A stretch of DNA of 64,000 nt from Opisthocomus hoazin (Eukaryota; Chordata; Aves; Opisthocomiformes; Opisthocomidae): positions 132,568,465 through 132,632,464 of the forward strand of contig NC_134414.1 of assembly GCF_030867145.1 (NCBI RefSeq), given 5' to 3'. Positions 52,801-62,900 of this stretch are shown piece by piece; position 1 is the first letter of the stretch, and every line of letters begins with the position of its first letter. Under the pieces are notes generated by a model. It did not search any database. It was not told the origin of the DNA and worked only from the letters and a program-made list of their open reading frames with translations. Made by a program: the position numbers and the translations under genes.

Positions 52801-55800
52801 TTCTGCAATTCAATGGGTGTCTATCAGTGAGAAGTGCGCCCTTGTACAACACACAAAGAACCAATTTTATATTTACTTTCAAGAAAGCTTCATGGTCCAA
52901 GTCCAGGCAGTCTGCAGTCTATATAAAATGTTTGACTCAAACAGCAGGGAAGGAGGATCAAGCTAAGTAACTCACAGAGCTTTCACTAAAAGAAGGATAT
53001 ATCACTTGAAAAAATTTAGGATTTAAGGTACCAGCAAGTAGTTTAGGTAGCTTACACAGTGGCACGTTGTTTCAAACTTCCCTCAAATCAGTGGTGTGTA
53101 CTTAGAAGTTACTTAAAGTCCTACAAGACACCAGATCATATTAATGGAGATGGATTTCAACGACTCAAACTGCTAAAATCTCAAGTCCCTGACCGCATGC
53201 AAAGCAATTTTCGAAGACTTACAATCTGTTCAAATTTGGCCATATTTTCAAATGACTAGCACAAGACACACTGCTCTGTGATTTCAAACCCTCGTTACAG
53301 AAGAGGGAGTGCTACAGCCTTGTGATCAGACAGCCTTTAAAAGGCATGGGTAGAACAACTATTTCCTGCCTTCCTCTCTGGAGTGGCTGAACCATTTCAA
53401 ATGAAGCATTAAAAAATATTTATTCTAAGACAGAAAATTTAAGGTCATATATTTATCAGTTAAACAACTGAAAATGCAACCAGTACAGGCAAATGTATCT
53501 ATTAATAGTGCACTGTCCATGCTTTAATTATAGGATGGATCTGCATGAAAGCTGGCATTTAAAAACCTTAACATCTAACAGAAGGATGTTGAAAACCATT
53601 TACTTTACCCTGCATGTAAAGATGTGAAAAGGAAAATAATATATCTTCACTCATTATCATACAACCTTAACTTTATTAAGAAATGAAACTATATTACCTT
53701 ATAGTAGTCTTAAAGCGTTTTGTTACCTTTCTTACAGATAAGCAGTGCTCCAATCAGACCAGAGTTAAAATCCATTGCCATGTTCTCATGAGAATAATAT
53801 GCATAAGTAAGACAAGGGAGGTCAGCTTCTCTTGGACCAACTTCTTCTGTTATATCCCACACATATGTGTAGACCTGGCCTGGGAGTACAACATCGTCTT
53901 GTTTTTCCGCAGGTGGTGTTCTGTCATCATACAGGGAGCCTGCCAAGAAGAGTCAGTAGGGTGGCGTGAAGACAAAGAGCAGTTAAAGCATCTAGAATGT
54001 CCTCCTACAATCAATCCCAAAAGCTTGGTTTGTTTCTTGCCTACATGATACTTCAGCTTCAAAGAGATAACTCATGACTCCACTCACACTGTGGAGAGTA
54101 GCTATTCCACCATCCTGTTCTTTACAGATTAAAGCCTTCCTAGAACAGCCATCACTGCCAAAAGATGGGGCTCTTCATCAGTCTGACTGGGGTTAGGATG
54201 GCACAAAGCTTCAACCTCTGCTCACTGATATTCTGCGGAGGAATACCACCCACTTTGTCAACTTTCTAACTGACTCATAAAGCCATTGTGCAGGCTAGCA
54301 TTGCCTTGCTGCCTCAGACCTTTTGTGCACTGCACATCCAGATGGCAGTAATGGCTCATATCTATGTCTACCACATTCAACAAATCTGCAATATGACAAA
54401 GGGGAGGCAGAGAATCAAAATCCTAGGTGCAAAAGGCACATTAGTAAGACAGTAAAACTGAACTGCCTATCACTTCCAATAACATGTTCTGTTCAACTCC
54501 GTAAGATGGAGTTGCAAAACTCTTTTTGTACAAACACAACAAACAAAGCCTCAGACAGATTTGTAAACTGCAGGTCAGAGCTCTGGCTTAGCACCCAGAG
54601 CAGGGCAATACAAGAAGCGTGGGCAATCCAACTCTATGCTAGTGCAGACATTTAACTGCCAATTTGGTCACAGTTTATGATCTCTTTTTGCTAGTCTCAC
54701 GAGGGTTCCAGTAGTGAAACACCACAAAGCTGAGCATGAAATGCTGAGTATCAAAACAACATGATCAGCACGGTCAACTGCCTTTGCCAATAATGCTTTG
54801 ATGTACACTATTGCAAAGGATTTGGAATAGTCTTTTTAAGACCTATATTTAAGAGTTTACATGTCCTGAAACAGAATATTTTGCAATTACATGGACATTG
54901 GACCAGATGAGCTGCAGAGGCGCCTTCCAACCTTAACCACTCTGTGATGCTGTGAAACAGTATTAGCACACAAGCAGCTGGTCAGGACACTGTGCATGTC
55001 AGATGACACTCATGTTCCTAGTGTTACACTGATGAACAAGAAAGGAGCTAACAATGGGTGTGAAGTTTTAATCCAGGATCAGCAGATATTTGTGGTACAC
55101 ATATCCTCAAACATTGGTCTGGGCCCCTCTCAATATTTCATGCAGTAGTCTACAAGAAAACGAACAAAACATGGAGCTTTTATAGTATTTACCTTCTGCA
55201 TTTTTGTTGTAAACTATGCCTTGGGGATGAATACTGACTGGCTTGTCAGCCATATTCTTAAGGTGAACTACTAAAGTATCTCCCACTTCAGCACGCAGAG
55301 TTGGTCCCAGAAGTCCTGTAGTTATTCAAGATAAAGAGAGAAGAAAATGTGAGCAAAACAGTATGTTTAGTGAAATGAAGAGTTCTCTCACCCCATTAAG
55401 GAGTACAAGTTGCAAAATTAATACAGGCAGAGAATGCAATACCACTGCAATGAAGACTTACCCATAAAAAGGCACGTGGGGATTTAAAACCTGCAGCTCA
55501 TCGTCACCAATGTTATAAACTGTGTATCTGGCAACTAGCACTTAAAAAGCATAGGAAAATGGTAGATTTGGGGGAAAAAAGGTTATTTCCAGACACAGAA
55601 AATTTATGAAAAGGTTCATGCTGAGGTTCATTGGGAACTTCTAGGAATCCTTCACATACAATTTAATTAAATAGTTTTAGGAAGGCAGACATTCTATATT
55701 TTAAGAGTTTAGAGAAAGGCATTCAAGCACTTTTCCCCTCGCAATCTCAGAAGTCACAGAACAAAAAGATCTTTCAATCCCAAAATGTTATCTAAAGCAA

Positions 55801-58800
55801 TAATCAGTTCCATGTTGCAAATTTCTTGAGGCATAGCCTGCAAAAGGTTTCAAGAGGAGCTTGTATCCCTACTCCCCATGTTGCAAAATTAAGCAATGAA
55901 AGAAATCTGCTAAGGCAACCACTGGCTTGTTAGTCTCTTTCTTTGTGAACTATTTTGTACATTCCTTTCTCTGAAAAGAAAAGCAGTTTCAGAAAACAGA
56001 GGAGAATAAACAAAACCGGAAGGAATCAGATCATAGACTAGAACTTTCAGGACAACAACAATTTCCTATCATCAACCTCACACATATTTACTTTAAAATC
56101 TAAATCTGAACATCTAACATATGAAGTTATTTTATCTATTCTTATGAAGCACAGACAGACTATATAAGTACTCTGCATACGTATCAGAGCACAAAGTACT
56201 ATGCGTATGTATGGCGTAAGTATGAGAACTTGTCTCCATCCATTTAAAGGGTCTTCAAGCAGTAACAGATGCAAAGGCAAGGGGACATCCTTCACATCCA
56301 ACCTCACAGTTTTTCTTTTCTTTTCCATTGATCTATCAGAAACACATTTAGACCCAGGCCTTAGGCTTCTCTCATCTGAACTTATAGTGTCACCCCTGTG
56401 ACTGTGCCGTACAAGTCTAACTGTGTATGGGAAGTCTCATTAGATACTCAAAACAAAGGGAACAACTTCGTATTGTGCAATTAATTTGCAGATAGCACTG
56501 AGCCCCAGCCTCTAAGAAAAGCCTAGTGCACTGTAGAGACCTCATCCCCTGTGCCTATTTGGTTTATGTGCAAAATACAAGCTTGCTTATCTTGTTAGTG
56601 GCTTTTTAACAAGCAACAAACAAAAATACTCAAAAATACTCAAATACTTTCCTGTTTACCTGTGAATATGTTTGCTGGCTTTTCTTTTTTAAAATCCACT
56701 TCATATTCTCTGTAAGAAATTTTCTTAAACACAGGATCTGAATGTTCCAATCTGAAACAAAAGAGTTACCAAAAAAAAAAAACCAAATTAAAAGGACAAA
56801 GATTCTCAGACATGCCATTGCTGTTTAATGGATATCTCAGAAAATGAATCCTGGAATTACATTGAGTCACTTGCACATTTTGCTGAAGGCAAGGCACACA
56901 GTCCACTCTTCATAGTGTTTTCCCCTCTCCTTCTCACTCTATTGAATCGATGACATTCCTGAGCTAGGCCATTTCGTATTAAACATTCAATTACAGTACC
57001 TAGCACAGTTTGCCCCTGATTTTGCTGGTGATTTCTATAGGTCCTTTTTATTCTGTAATGAAGAAGTCTTTGCTTTGTCCATTTAAGACACCAGGGAAGA
57101 GGTCTTGGCCATGCTTAACCTAGAAAGCATCTGACAAAACACAGTGAAAGAAACCTGAATTTCTCTTTACTCAGCTCCATGCCTGAACTTTAAGACTCAC
57201 CACAAGGATTCTACAACGGCATTAACAGCAAGCTCCTGTAGCAGCAATGACATCGGAAGCAAGCACAAAACTGTTCCCTGACCACAGCTAAGGATCTCAC
57301 AGCAATTCAGAAAATTGCTTTCTGAGAAACACTCCAAGTGTCCTTAGTCTTGTTATGTAAATGAATCGGGCAGCAGTGGACCACACAATGTTTTCTTCAA
57401 AAATATTTACGAAAGCAGCAGGAAACCTGCACGCACCACTTCTGGGGTGGAAATAACGATGAGAAGAGGGCTGATGGGACAACAGCCTGTATTTAGTTTC
57501 AGATTTATTGGTCGACTGCTTGTAGTATGTTTGGTGACCGGATCCAACAGTACTTCCACTTGCTTTCTTGTTGTAATGCCCTTTCAGGCACATTTGATAC
57601 TGGGGAGCTGATGGGCTGCTCGGGCATAGAGAGGCTGGGCAGAGGTAACGGCGAGCTTGCTTCAGTGACGTCCAGGGTCCATGAGGGGGAGATCTCTTTG
57701 TGCAGAGATCTGCAAATCCCTCTGCGACACACTCTTGCAAGAGAAGAGTCAGGCAGAAGCAGTTCATGTTTCAATTCATTCCCCTCGCTTTAAAGGCACT
57801 CTTTAAGGAGAAGAATCCAATCCACAACCTTCATTGTCAAGTGCTGCCCTAACGTGGCAATGCTCAACAGAATATGCGCATCAGACTATGGAGTGGAAGA
57901 GGAAATTCATCAGCGTCAATCGCACAGCTAGAAGGAACAAAATACACAGGCTACATAAGCAGGTCTCCTTACATAGCTGTCAGGAATGGCAGCAGCAGTA
58001 CTGCACGCACAGATAATACGTTTTCACTGTGCTCTGAAGTATCTTATAAATATCACTTGTACATAGTAACAAATAAATCTCTATGAAGATAAGATGACAC
58101 ACTCAGAGAAGCTAAGTGTCCTTTTCTAGCCTGTATGACTGGAAAATCAAGGAAATAGTTCAGGAAGAACTAATTTTCTTTTCAGCCTCTCTTCCGTTGT
58201 TTAGAACCAAAAGCAGCAAAGTATCAGATTCTTACACTGTAGTTAGACATTCAGCTTCTACTGAAATCAGAGCAAGTTACATACCCAAATGCCCTTGTGA
58301 TGCAAGCCATTATCTCTTCCTTAGTATCTTTGTGAGGTCTTTTTTGGGTTTTTTTTTGTTTTGTTTTTGGTTGGTTTTTTTTTTTTTTTTGAGTTAAACT
58401 TGTACAAGCTTTACAAAGTTCATCAGACTCATTTGGGATGTGACTCGCTCTAAATACTTACGTGAGACATCTCAATAGGCACTGCGTACGAAAAACTCCT
58501 AGTGAATCACAGAGTATTTCAACTGACATTTGAGGCTGTCTGTGGGTCCCTACTGCATGAAAACTGTCAACAATGTGACATTTAACAAAACAGCAGTTGA
58601 TGCATCCAGTGCAGATGAGAATGGCGTTCTAACTACTGAATTCACATGCCTGGGTCAATACTTAAATGGCATTTGGCTTCATGTTCCTACATTTAAATCC
58701 TGTTCTCTTCTGTCTTGCCAGTTTGACATTGTGCTTATACCAGTTGCATTAAACTTCCAAGGGGAGTTTTAGAAACCACAGAAACCTTGTTTTAATTAGT

Positions 58801-59945
58801 CTTGGAAAAAATAATAGTTAGAAAATCTAAATCTGAACTGGAAATGTCCTTTCCATAACATCCAGAAATGCAACACACATTTTAAAAAACATAATCAGCA
58901 GCTAAACAAAAATAAAGAAAACAACAATCCACCAACATAAAATGCAACAGTATCCAAATATACCCTTGAATGTAGGAGTAATTTGTACCATTTGGTGCCG
59001 CTTCATTAGCAAATAAAAGCTGTGTATGGTGACTACAGTGAACACAGCACAAGAATTCTAAATTACATCCAAGTTTTGTCATCTGTAGCATTGCGCTTGC
59101 AGTGTTTACAACCCTCAGGGTAATAGTGGCATTCTGTGCTGGATTGGTGTATGCATGTAGGCTGGCCATTCTGCAATGCTATCTGAAAAAAACTGAAATT
59201 AGTATTTTCACTTAATAAAGTATAGCAATGCTTGATCCTACAACATTTACATGGCAGAACTCAGGATGGACATTTCACAAAAACTATTGAACAACTCAGA
59301 AATAGCATAGCTAGTTCCAAAGTTCATCAGACTGATTTAAGTGAAAGTGATAGTATCCAAATTGGAACATATTTATTCCTTCAGCAAAGTCTAAAGTCTG
59401 GAAGTTTTTGAAATCTTACCAAGCTATGGCTCAAGTTAACATTGCTCAAAATCCATATACCTAAAATAATTACATTAAAACAAACAAACAACTAAAATCA
59501 AACCACACAGAAGATAAAAGCAAGCCCTGGAACACATTTAACAGAAGTCCTCTGAAAACATAAAAATAATTCTATCCACTAATGAAGTAAATAAAAAGGA
59601 GCTTTTAATACTTCACTTGCTCCAGTTCAGATCATGCTGTTTAAAGTTACACAAGTTCCTCTGAAGTCAACAGATCAGGCTCTAAAGTCCTCCTGGGCTC
59701 TAAAATTCCACAGGAGTTGGGAGACATAAAACACTTTCAGTTGCAAGACAGGACTAGTTTCATCCTTATACTGTACTTTGTTACCTGGACTTTTCCTCAG
59801 GTTCCAGTTTGTAGGTCCAGCTAGTGATCTGAGCAGCTATATAGTGCTCCCTGACCCTCACAGCTCCCACCACACGCTTCTCCGAGTCTGGCCACCATGA
59901 ACCAAGCAGAAGCAAGAGAAAGAGACGCATGCAGTGGAGTGTCAT
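26011..59945 (-). CDS. F5: F5, coagulation factor V, 25 coding exons, 1936 aa
   Basis: Exons in transcription order: 59785-59945, 56660-56751, 55193-55315, 53727-53939, 50714-50857, 49586-49807, 48694-48859, 46762-46939, 45595-45697, 44986-45197, 44047-44197, 43421-43633, 39686-41618, 37623-37788, 35914-36150, 35243-35453, 34062-34241, 32302-32418, 31779-31850, 30594-30688, 29235-29390, 28250-28394, 27944-28092, 26989-27171, 26011-26199. They sum to 5811 nt with all phases compatible, and 25 exons is also the human count. Factor V is a secreted plasma pro-cofactor; thrombin cleaves it to Va, which binds factor Xa on phospholipid to activate prothrombin. Domain order A1-A2-B-A3-C1-C2 is complete. 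Human factor V is 2224 aa; the difference is almost all in the B domain. A factor VIII identity is excluded by the B-domain basic region and by synteny with SLC19A2. Confidence 0.98.
32058..32117 (+). repeat. Three-copy 22-23 bp minisatellite in F5 intron 18
   Basis: The block AGCTAGTATGCTAAA occurs at 32058-32072, 32080-32094 and 32103-32117. It lies between exons 18 and 19 and is not part of any exon. Confidence 0.85.
34486..34598 (+). repeat. Dispersed repeat fragment, copy 1
   Basis: About 100 bp here, including AAAGAAAGGACAGCTATCCAAA and a TCTGCAGCTTACATTTCCAC-like block, are closely similar to 35640-35737. The two lie either side of exon 16 of F5. The second copy runs straight into a CR1 3' end, so both may be older CR1 sequence. 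Confidence 0.6.
35640..35737 (+). repeat. Dispersed repeat fragment, copy 2
   Basis: This copy is similar to 34486-34598 over about 100 bp (the CCAAAAGAAAGGACAGCTAT block, then a TGCAGCTCGCATTTCTACAG-like block). It directly adjoins the CR1 tail at 35739. Confidence 0.6.
35739..35870 (+). mobile_element. CR1 LINE 3' end
   Basis: Sequence from TTGGAGATATTCAAAACCTGG through GGACTAGATGATCTCTAG and CCCTTCCAAC to GTGATTCTGTG follows the CR1 3' consensus. It ends only 43 bp from the exon 15 donor of F5, on the opposite strand to the gene. Confidence 0.85.
37111..37349 (+). mobile_element. CR1 LINE 3' end, well preserved
   Basis: The segment begins GACAGGACGAGAGGAAATGG and continues through GGTTTAGATTGGATATTAGG, CCCTGGAGATGTTCAAAAA and the end TTTTCAACCTTAATGATTCTA. 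This is the avian CR1 3' terminal region with its untranslated tail. A small internal deletion removes the usual CAGGCTGCCCAGGGA segment. It is in F5 intron 13, antisense to F5. Confidence 0.92.
39686..41618 (-). other. F5 exon 13: end of A2, shortened B domain, start of A3
   Basis: This 1933-nt exon corresponds to a 2.8-kb exon in human F5. After the end of A2 and an acidic stretch comes a thrombin-type site YSIR-SS at residues 736/737. The B domain extends about 543 aa to HYLR-SK at 1279/1280; human B is 836 aa. It has about sixteen N-glycosylation sequons. A basic region at residues 1088-1151 (RREKRKGRH-like, [14 protein letters not shown]) matches the conserved inhibitory basic region and includes the second thrombin-type site SPR-SK (1148/1149). 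An acidic segment rich in Glu and Tyr follows at about 1226-1259. The nonapeptide repeats between these two in mammals are absent. A KRKRR motif lies at 895-899. The donor GTTTGG is weak, but the phase into exon 14 supports it. Confidence 0.93.
43421..45697 (-). other. F5 exons 9-12: A2 domain
   Basis: Exon 9 starts [20 protein letters not shown], exon 10 has TYTYEWKI and [18 protein letters not shown], exon 11 has [20 protein letters not shown] and [13 protein letters not shown], and exon 12 has [19 protein letters not shown] and [16 protein letters not shown]. Human factor Va is inactivated by activated protein C after Arg506 in this domain. Here exon 10 ends LTQKGVQ, so the aligned residue is Lys535 (codon 44995-44997). 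Confidence 0.95.
46149..46179 (+). repeat. Poly(A) tract in F5 intron 8
   Basis: About 30 consecutive A follow CAG-AAA in intronic sequence with no clear retroposed body before it. It may be the tail of a decayed retroelement or a simple repeat. Confidence 0.8.
48230..48655 (+). mobile_element. CR1 LINE 3' end, older copy
   Basis: Recognisable CR1 pieces are GTCCAGTGGAGGGCCACCAC, ATTAGGAAGCTAGAGCAC, AGATATAAGGAAAAACTTTTTCACC and the end TCATCTCCAACCTGAATTATTCTGTGAT. It is more diverged than the copy at 37111. The 3' end lies about 40 bp from the exon 7 donor of F5, antisense to the gene. Confidence 0.82.
48860..49585 (-). other. F5 intron 6 with a GC-AG donor
   Basis: The splice junction needed to keep the frame is CTGCAAG then GCAAGG: the intron starts GC at 49585-49584 and ends AG at 48861-48860. 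With it the split Ala codon (G then CT) is restored and exon 6 is 222 nt. No GT donor near this position would keep both phase and homology. GC-AG introns are about 1% of vertebrate introns and usually have a strong flanking consensus, as here (AAG before, AAGG after). Confidence 0.85.
51806..52380 (-). mobile_element. Solo ERVL-type LTR in F5 intron 4
   Basis: Read on the minus strand it runs from TGTGTATTTGGTCTGGCTGG (52380) to GGGGTCAACCCATCACA (51806) and matches the LTR at 22989-23579 in the same order. The AATAAA is intact (complement near 52101). No interior sequence flanks it, so it is a solo LTR. It lies in the same sense as F5, so its polyadenylation signal faces the host transcript. 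Flanking target duplication is not evident. Confidence 0.72.
54892..54957 (+). mobile_element. CR1 LINE 3' terminal fragment
   Basis: TTGGACCAGATGAGCTGCAG followed by CGCCTTCCAACCTTAACCAC and TCTGTGATGCTGTGA matches the last 60-70 bp of CR1. It lies in F5 intron 3. Confidence 0.75.
57400..57790 (-). other. CpG-richer unrecognised segment in F5 intron 1
   Basis: CpG dinucleotides are clearly denser here than in the flanking AT-rich intron, and the minus strand has a 270-nt open frame (57505-57774) without recognisable domains. It could be a processed pseudogene fragment, an intronic enhancer or a captured repeat. I do not recognise the sequence. Confidence 0.3.
59785..59945 (-). other. F5 exon 1: start codon and signal peptide
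   Basis: The start at 59945 opens [18 protein letters not shown], a typical signal peptide core; mature protein probably begins near residue 28, where VREHYIAAQ aligns with the start of human mature factor V. The same frame remains open upstream to about 60095 with further Met codons, but those would put 50 residues before the hydrophobic core. A second Met at residue 6 is also possible. The exon ends with two bases of a split Arg codon. Confidence 0.9.
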
Positions 59946-62900
59946 GGTACGGATGCCTGCTGATACTGCTCTGGAAGAGGAGGCAGAAACTGCTGCTTTT
60001 ATTGCTGTTGCTGCTTCTGACTTCCCCTCAGAAATGAAATAATTGTGATGCAAGAGGGTAACAGCATTTGCTACGGTCAGGTCATTGCTCTTCACCTCCT
60101 CTCCCCTTACTGACAGGGATCCAATAGAGATAAAAACCTGTTTAAACTACTTTCCTTCCCCCTCCTCCACACCATCTTCAGTGAGAGACAAGCACCAAGG
60201 AGAAACAGCTTCAGCCCCATTACAAACTGTGGTTGGGTCATTGTCTACTGAAGCAGCAGGATAGCAGAGGCAGAAAACAATTACTTCGGTTACTTACAAT
60301 TACAGGATGTTTGACTTGTATGGTTAGGAAGAAGGGGGGCATATTTTCTATCTTCCCAGAAAACAGAAACCCAGCACACGGCTGGGACTGATGGAAATTT
60401 CCCAGTTAGATGCTACATCTCCTACAAAATCATTCCCAGTTTGAAAGCAAAATGATGAGGGATTAGGTGTGGAGACTACATGTGGATGCAGGCAGAGCTA
60501 AATCTAGTTCCAATCACCATATACTGCATACTCATACTAGTAAGTCAGTAACCTTTCTAAACATGTTGTCAGCTTCAGCTTGGTTCCCACTACGCTCTCA
60601 AGTATCTCAGGTAATGAATAACGAACGGGCTTCTCAGTGGCAGCTAACAGGTCAGCCTGAAGACTCACCCACAGTCAGAATCCTTCTAGTCTAGTCTGGA
60701 CTAGGATCTGCTGACATTTATCTAAAGAGAAATGATGAGGAACATACGTTTTGATAACCTAATTACCAATGTCAACTATATCACCAAAAATGTTTCCCTG
60801 CTTTTGCCAGTGCTGAGAAGTTTGTCAAAACAACAAGAAAACTGTTGAGTGTGTTTCCCATACACTGGGATTACTGGCAAAAGACAAATCCCTACCTATT
60901 TTTTCATGGATAGATCACAACAACTTTTTCAATAATATTTTGCTAATGTTTTAAGGAAAAAATTACCTACAACCCCAAATCAAAATAATACCACTCCAAA
61001 TCTAGACAAAAATAAGAACAATATTTCCTCAGACTACTTCAAAAGAAAACTTGATCAATTCTAGGTTTGATATATTGTTCAACAGCAGAATGGTCTAACT
61101 GGAAGCTTGGTTAATTCTGTCCAAACTATATGGTACCACAAGGCCTTCATAGAGATTGGGAAGATGACTGGAAAACACACTGATGAAGACCAATAGCTGA
61201 ATGCTCCCTACCAAACTTCAGAATAGTTTCGTGCCTAAATCTGGAAACAATCATTATCGCTTTGACAGTATTAAGACTACAGACGCAACGAAACAGTTTC
61301 AAGGCAGCCAAATTGAACTTAAATTACCTCCTACTGCATCTGCATGGGGTTAATAACTTATTCCCATGATCTGCTTTGGCTCATACATTATGTATGAAAA
61401 AGACTCAAAACCCAGAACCCAGCAACAATTACGTTGGACCAGAATGCATGCACTGATACTGAAATCTTATGTAAACACTAAAAACAATAGTATTTCATTA
61501 CTAATTACTTATTGTTTTAAGAACTCACCATAATCCTTGATAAACCACTTCACAACTTTTTACTTAAAAGTTATTGATATTTGTCTCATTTCTATTCTGG
61601 TCCCAGTCTTACCTCCAGCTCAGGATCCATTTCAGTGCTGGTGCTTAAGAGTTCAATAGTCGGTGTGAAAATACCTATAATTTAGATTTTATGAAAGAAA
61701 TCTCTGGGCAGATGGACAATTCCTTCCTTCAACCCAGAAGTGATGGGAAGGAGCAGGTGAAGGGCCTGGCACATTCTGTTAAACCTAAACCATCTTCATT
61801 TTAAAGCTAGCTTGTCTCACCTCCAGGTCTTCCAACATTCATACAGAAGCACACAGAAAATCTCATGCATCTTTACCAGAACAGAAATTGATTCATGTTT
61901 GAGTCCAGTCTCCACCCACTGGACTTTACAGCACTGTTCCCAAAGCTCCTTCCCATACAGGGATTTGAAGACTTTCTTATATTCTTATGCGACTGGCTGA
62001 GGAGATGAAACTAAACTACATTTTAAACAAGTCTTCCTGTAGTTCTGTTTTATGAACTGTTTGAATTTTCCATTATAGGTTTCTAATATTTAATTCTTCC
62101 TTGTAATAAAAGCTAAAATATTGCAGGCTAAAAAATACCCAGAACATCTGATTAAAACCCTTTCCTTTGTGACTGTGAGCTGCGAATCACCAAAGCTGAC
62201 GTCAGTTAGTTACCTCTCTTTTGTCCATTTTGATTGAGGGTTGTATTTTTCAAATTTCTTAGCCAATGAATCATGCAGTACCAGTCAAATGGTAAAAGGA
62301 ATTAATAACACATTACATCAGTGAAATTACTTTTACAAGGGTGGCTGATAATACTGACAGTTTTAAAGAAGAGTATGAAATTAGACCAGATATACTTTCC
62401 ATTAAGCTACACTGATTAGCGTGCATTATCCTTCTTTAATCCTTTAAGAACAAAAAGTCCAATATTGGCTACTCCCTCATTTTGCCCTCTTCCCACACCT
62501 CTCAGGATCAATGTAAGATTGAGCCGACTGAAATTTTCTGGGTCAGCCTGGCTTTTTATTTTTCCTTGTTTCTTTTCTTAAAGCACGTTGTTTCCTCTAG
62601 GCTTTGGGATGTTTCACAGTGTTCTGAAAATCATTATTAATAATCAGAAGACCTTGTTCCCTTTCACCTGACCATTAACTTCTAATACCTGCGCTTATAT
62701 CCTCTGTTTGACATGGTGAAAGTCTAACACATACACGTAACTTTTTTAGTTGGCATTGGTTGCCTGCAAGCTATTACTGTCAGTCACATGACAAGTGACT
62801 ACATAACATATTCTTCAGGCTGAAGTTTTCCAAGACAACGCAAATTTATTGTCTATTCATACATATAGCCATGATCTTAGCTTTTACTTAACAACACTGC

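Larger units (their letters stand above)
46762..56751 (-). other. F5 exons 2-8: A1 domain and start of A2
   Basis: Exons 2-7 encode the first cupredoxin-like A domain; recognisable pieces are [19 protein letters not shown] (exon 3), [20 protein letters not shown] (exon 4), GVFDENKSW (exon 5) and [10 protein letters not shown] (exon 6). Exon 7 links A1 to A2 with [17 protein letters not shown]. Exon 8 continues with [12 protein letters not shown] and [10 protein letters not shown]. The residue aligned with the activated protein C site Arg306 is Val335 (codon 48810-48812). Exon 6 ends at a GC donor (see separate entry). Confidence 0.95.

Noticed and set aside
57297-57767. 156-aa minus-strand open frame in F5 intron 1
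   Set aside because: It overlaps a second minus-strand frame of 89 aa and a plus-strand frame of 88 aa, has no recognisable domain, and could not be assigned to a family. I did not call it a gene.
60121-60137. CCAAT/GATA pair as the F5 promoter
   Set aside because: Single short motifs about 180 bp above the start codon are not enough evidence to call a promoter.
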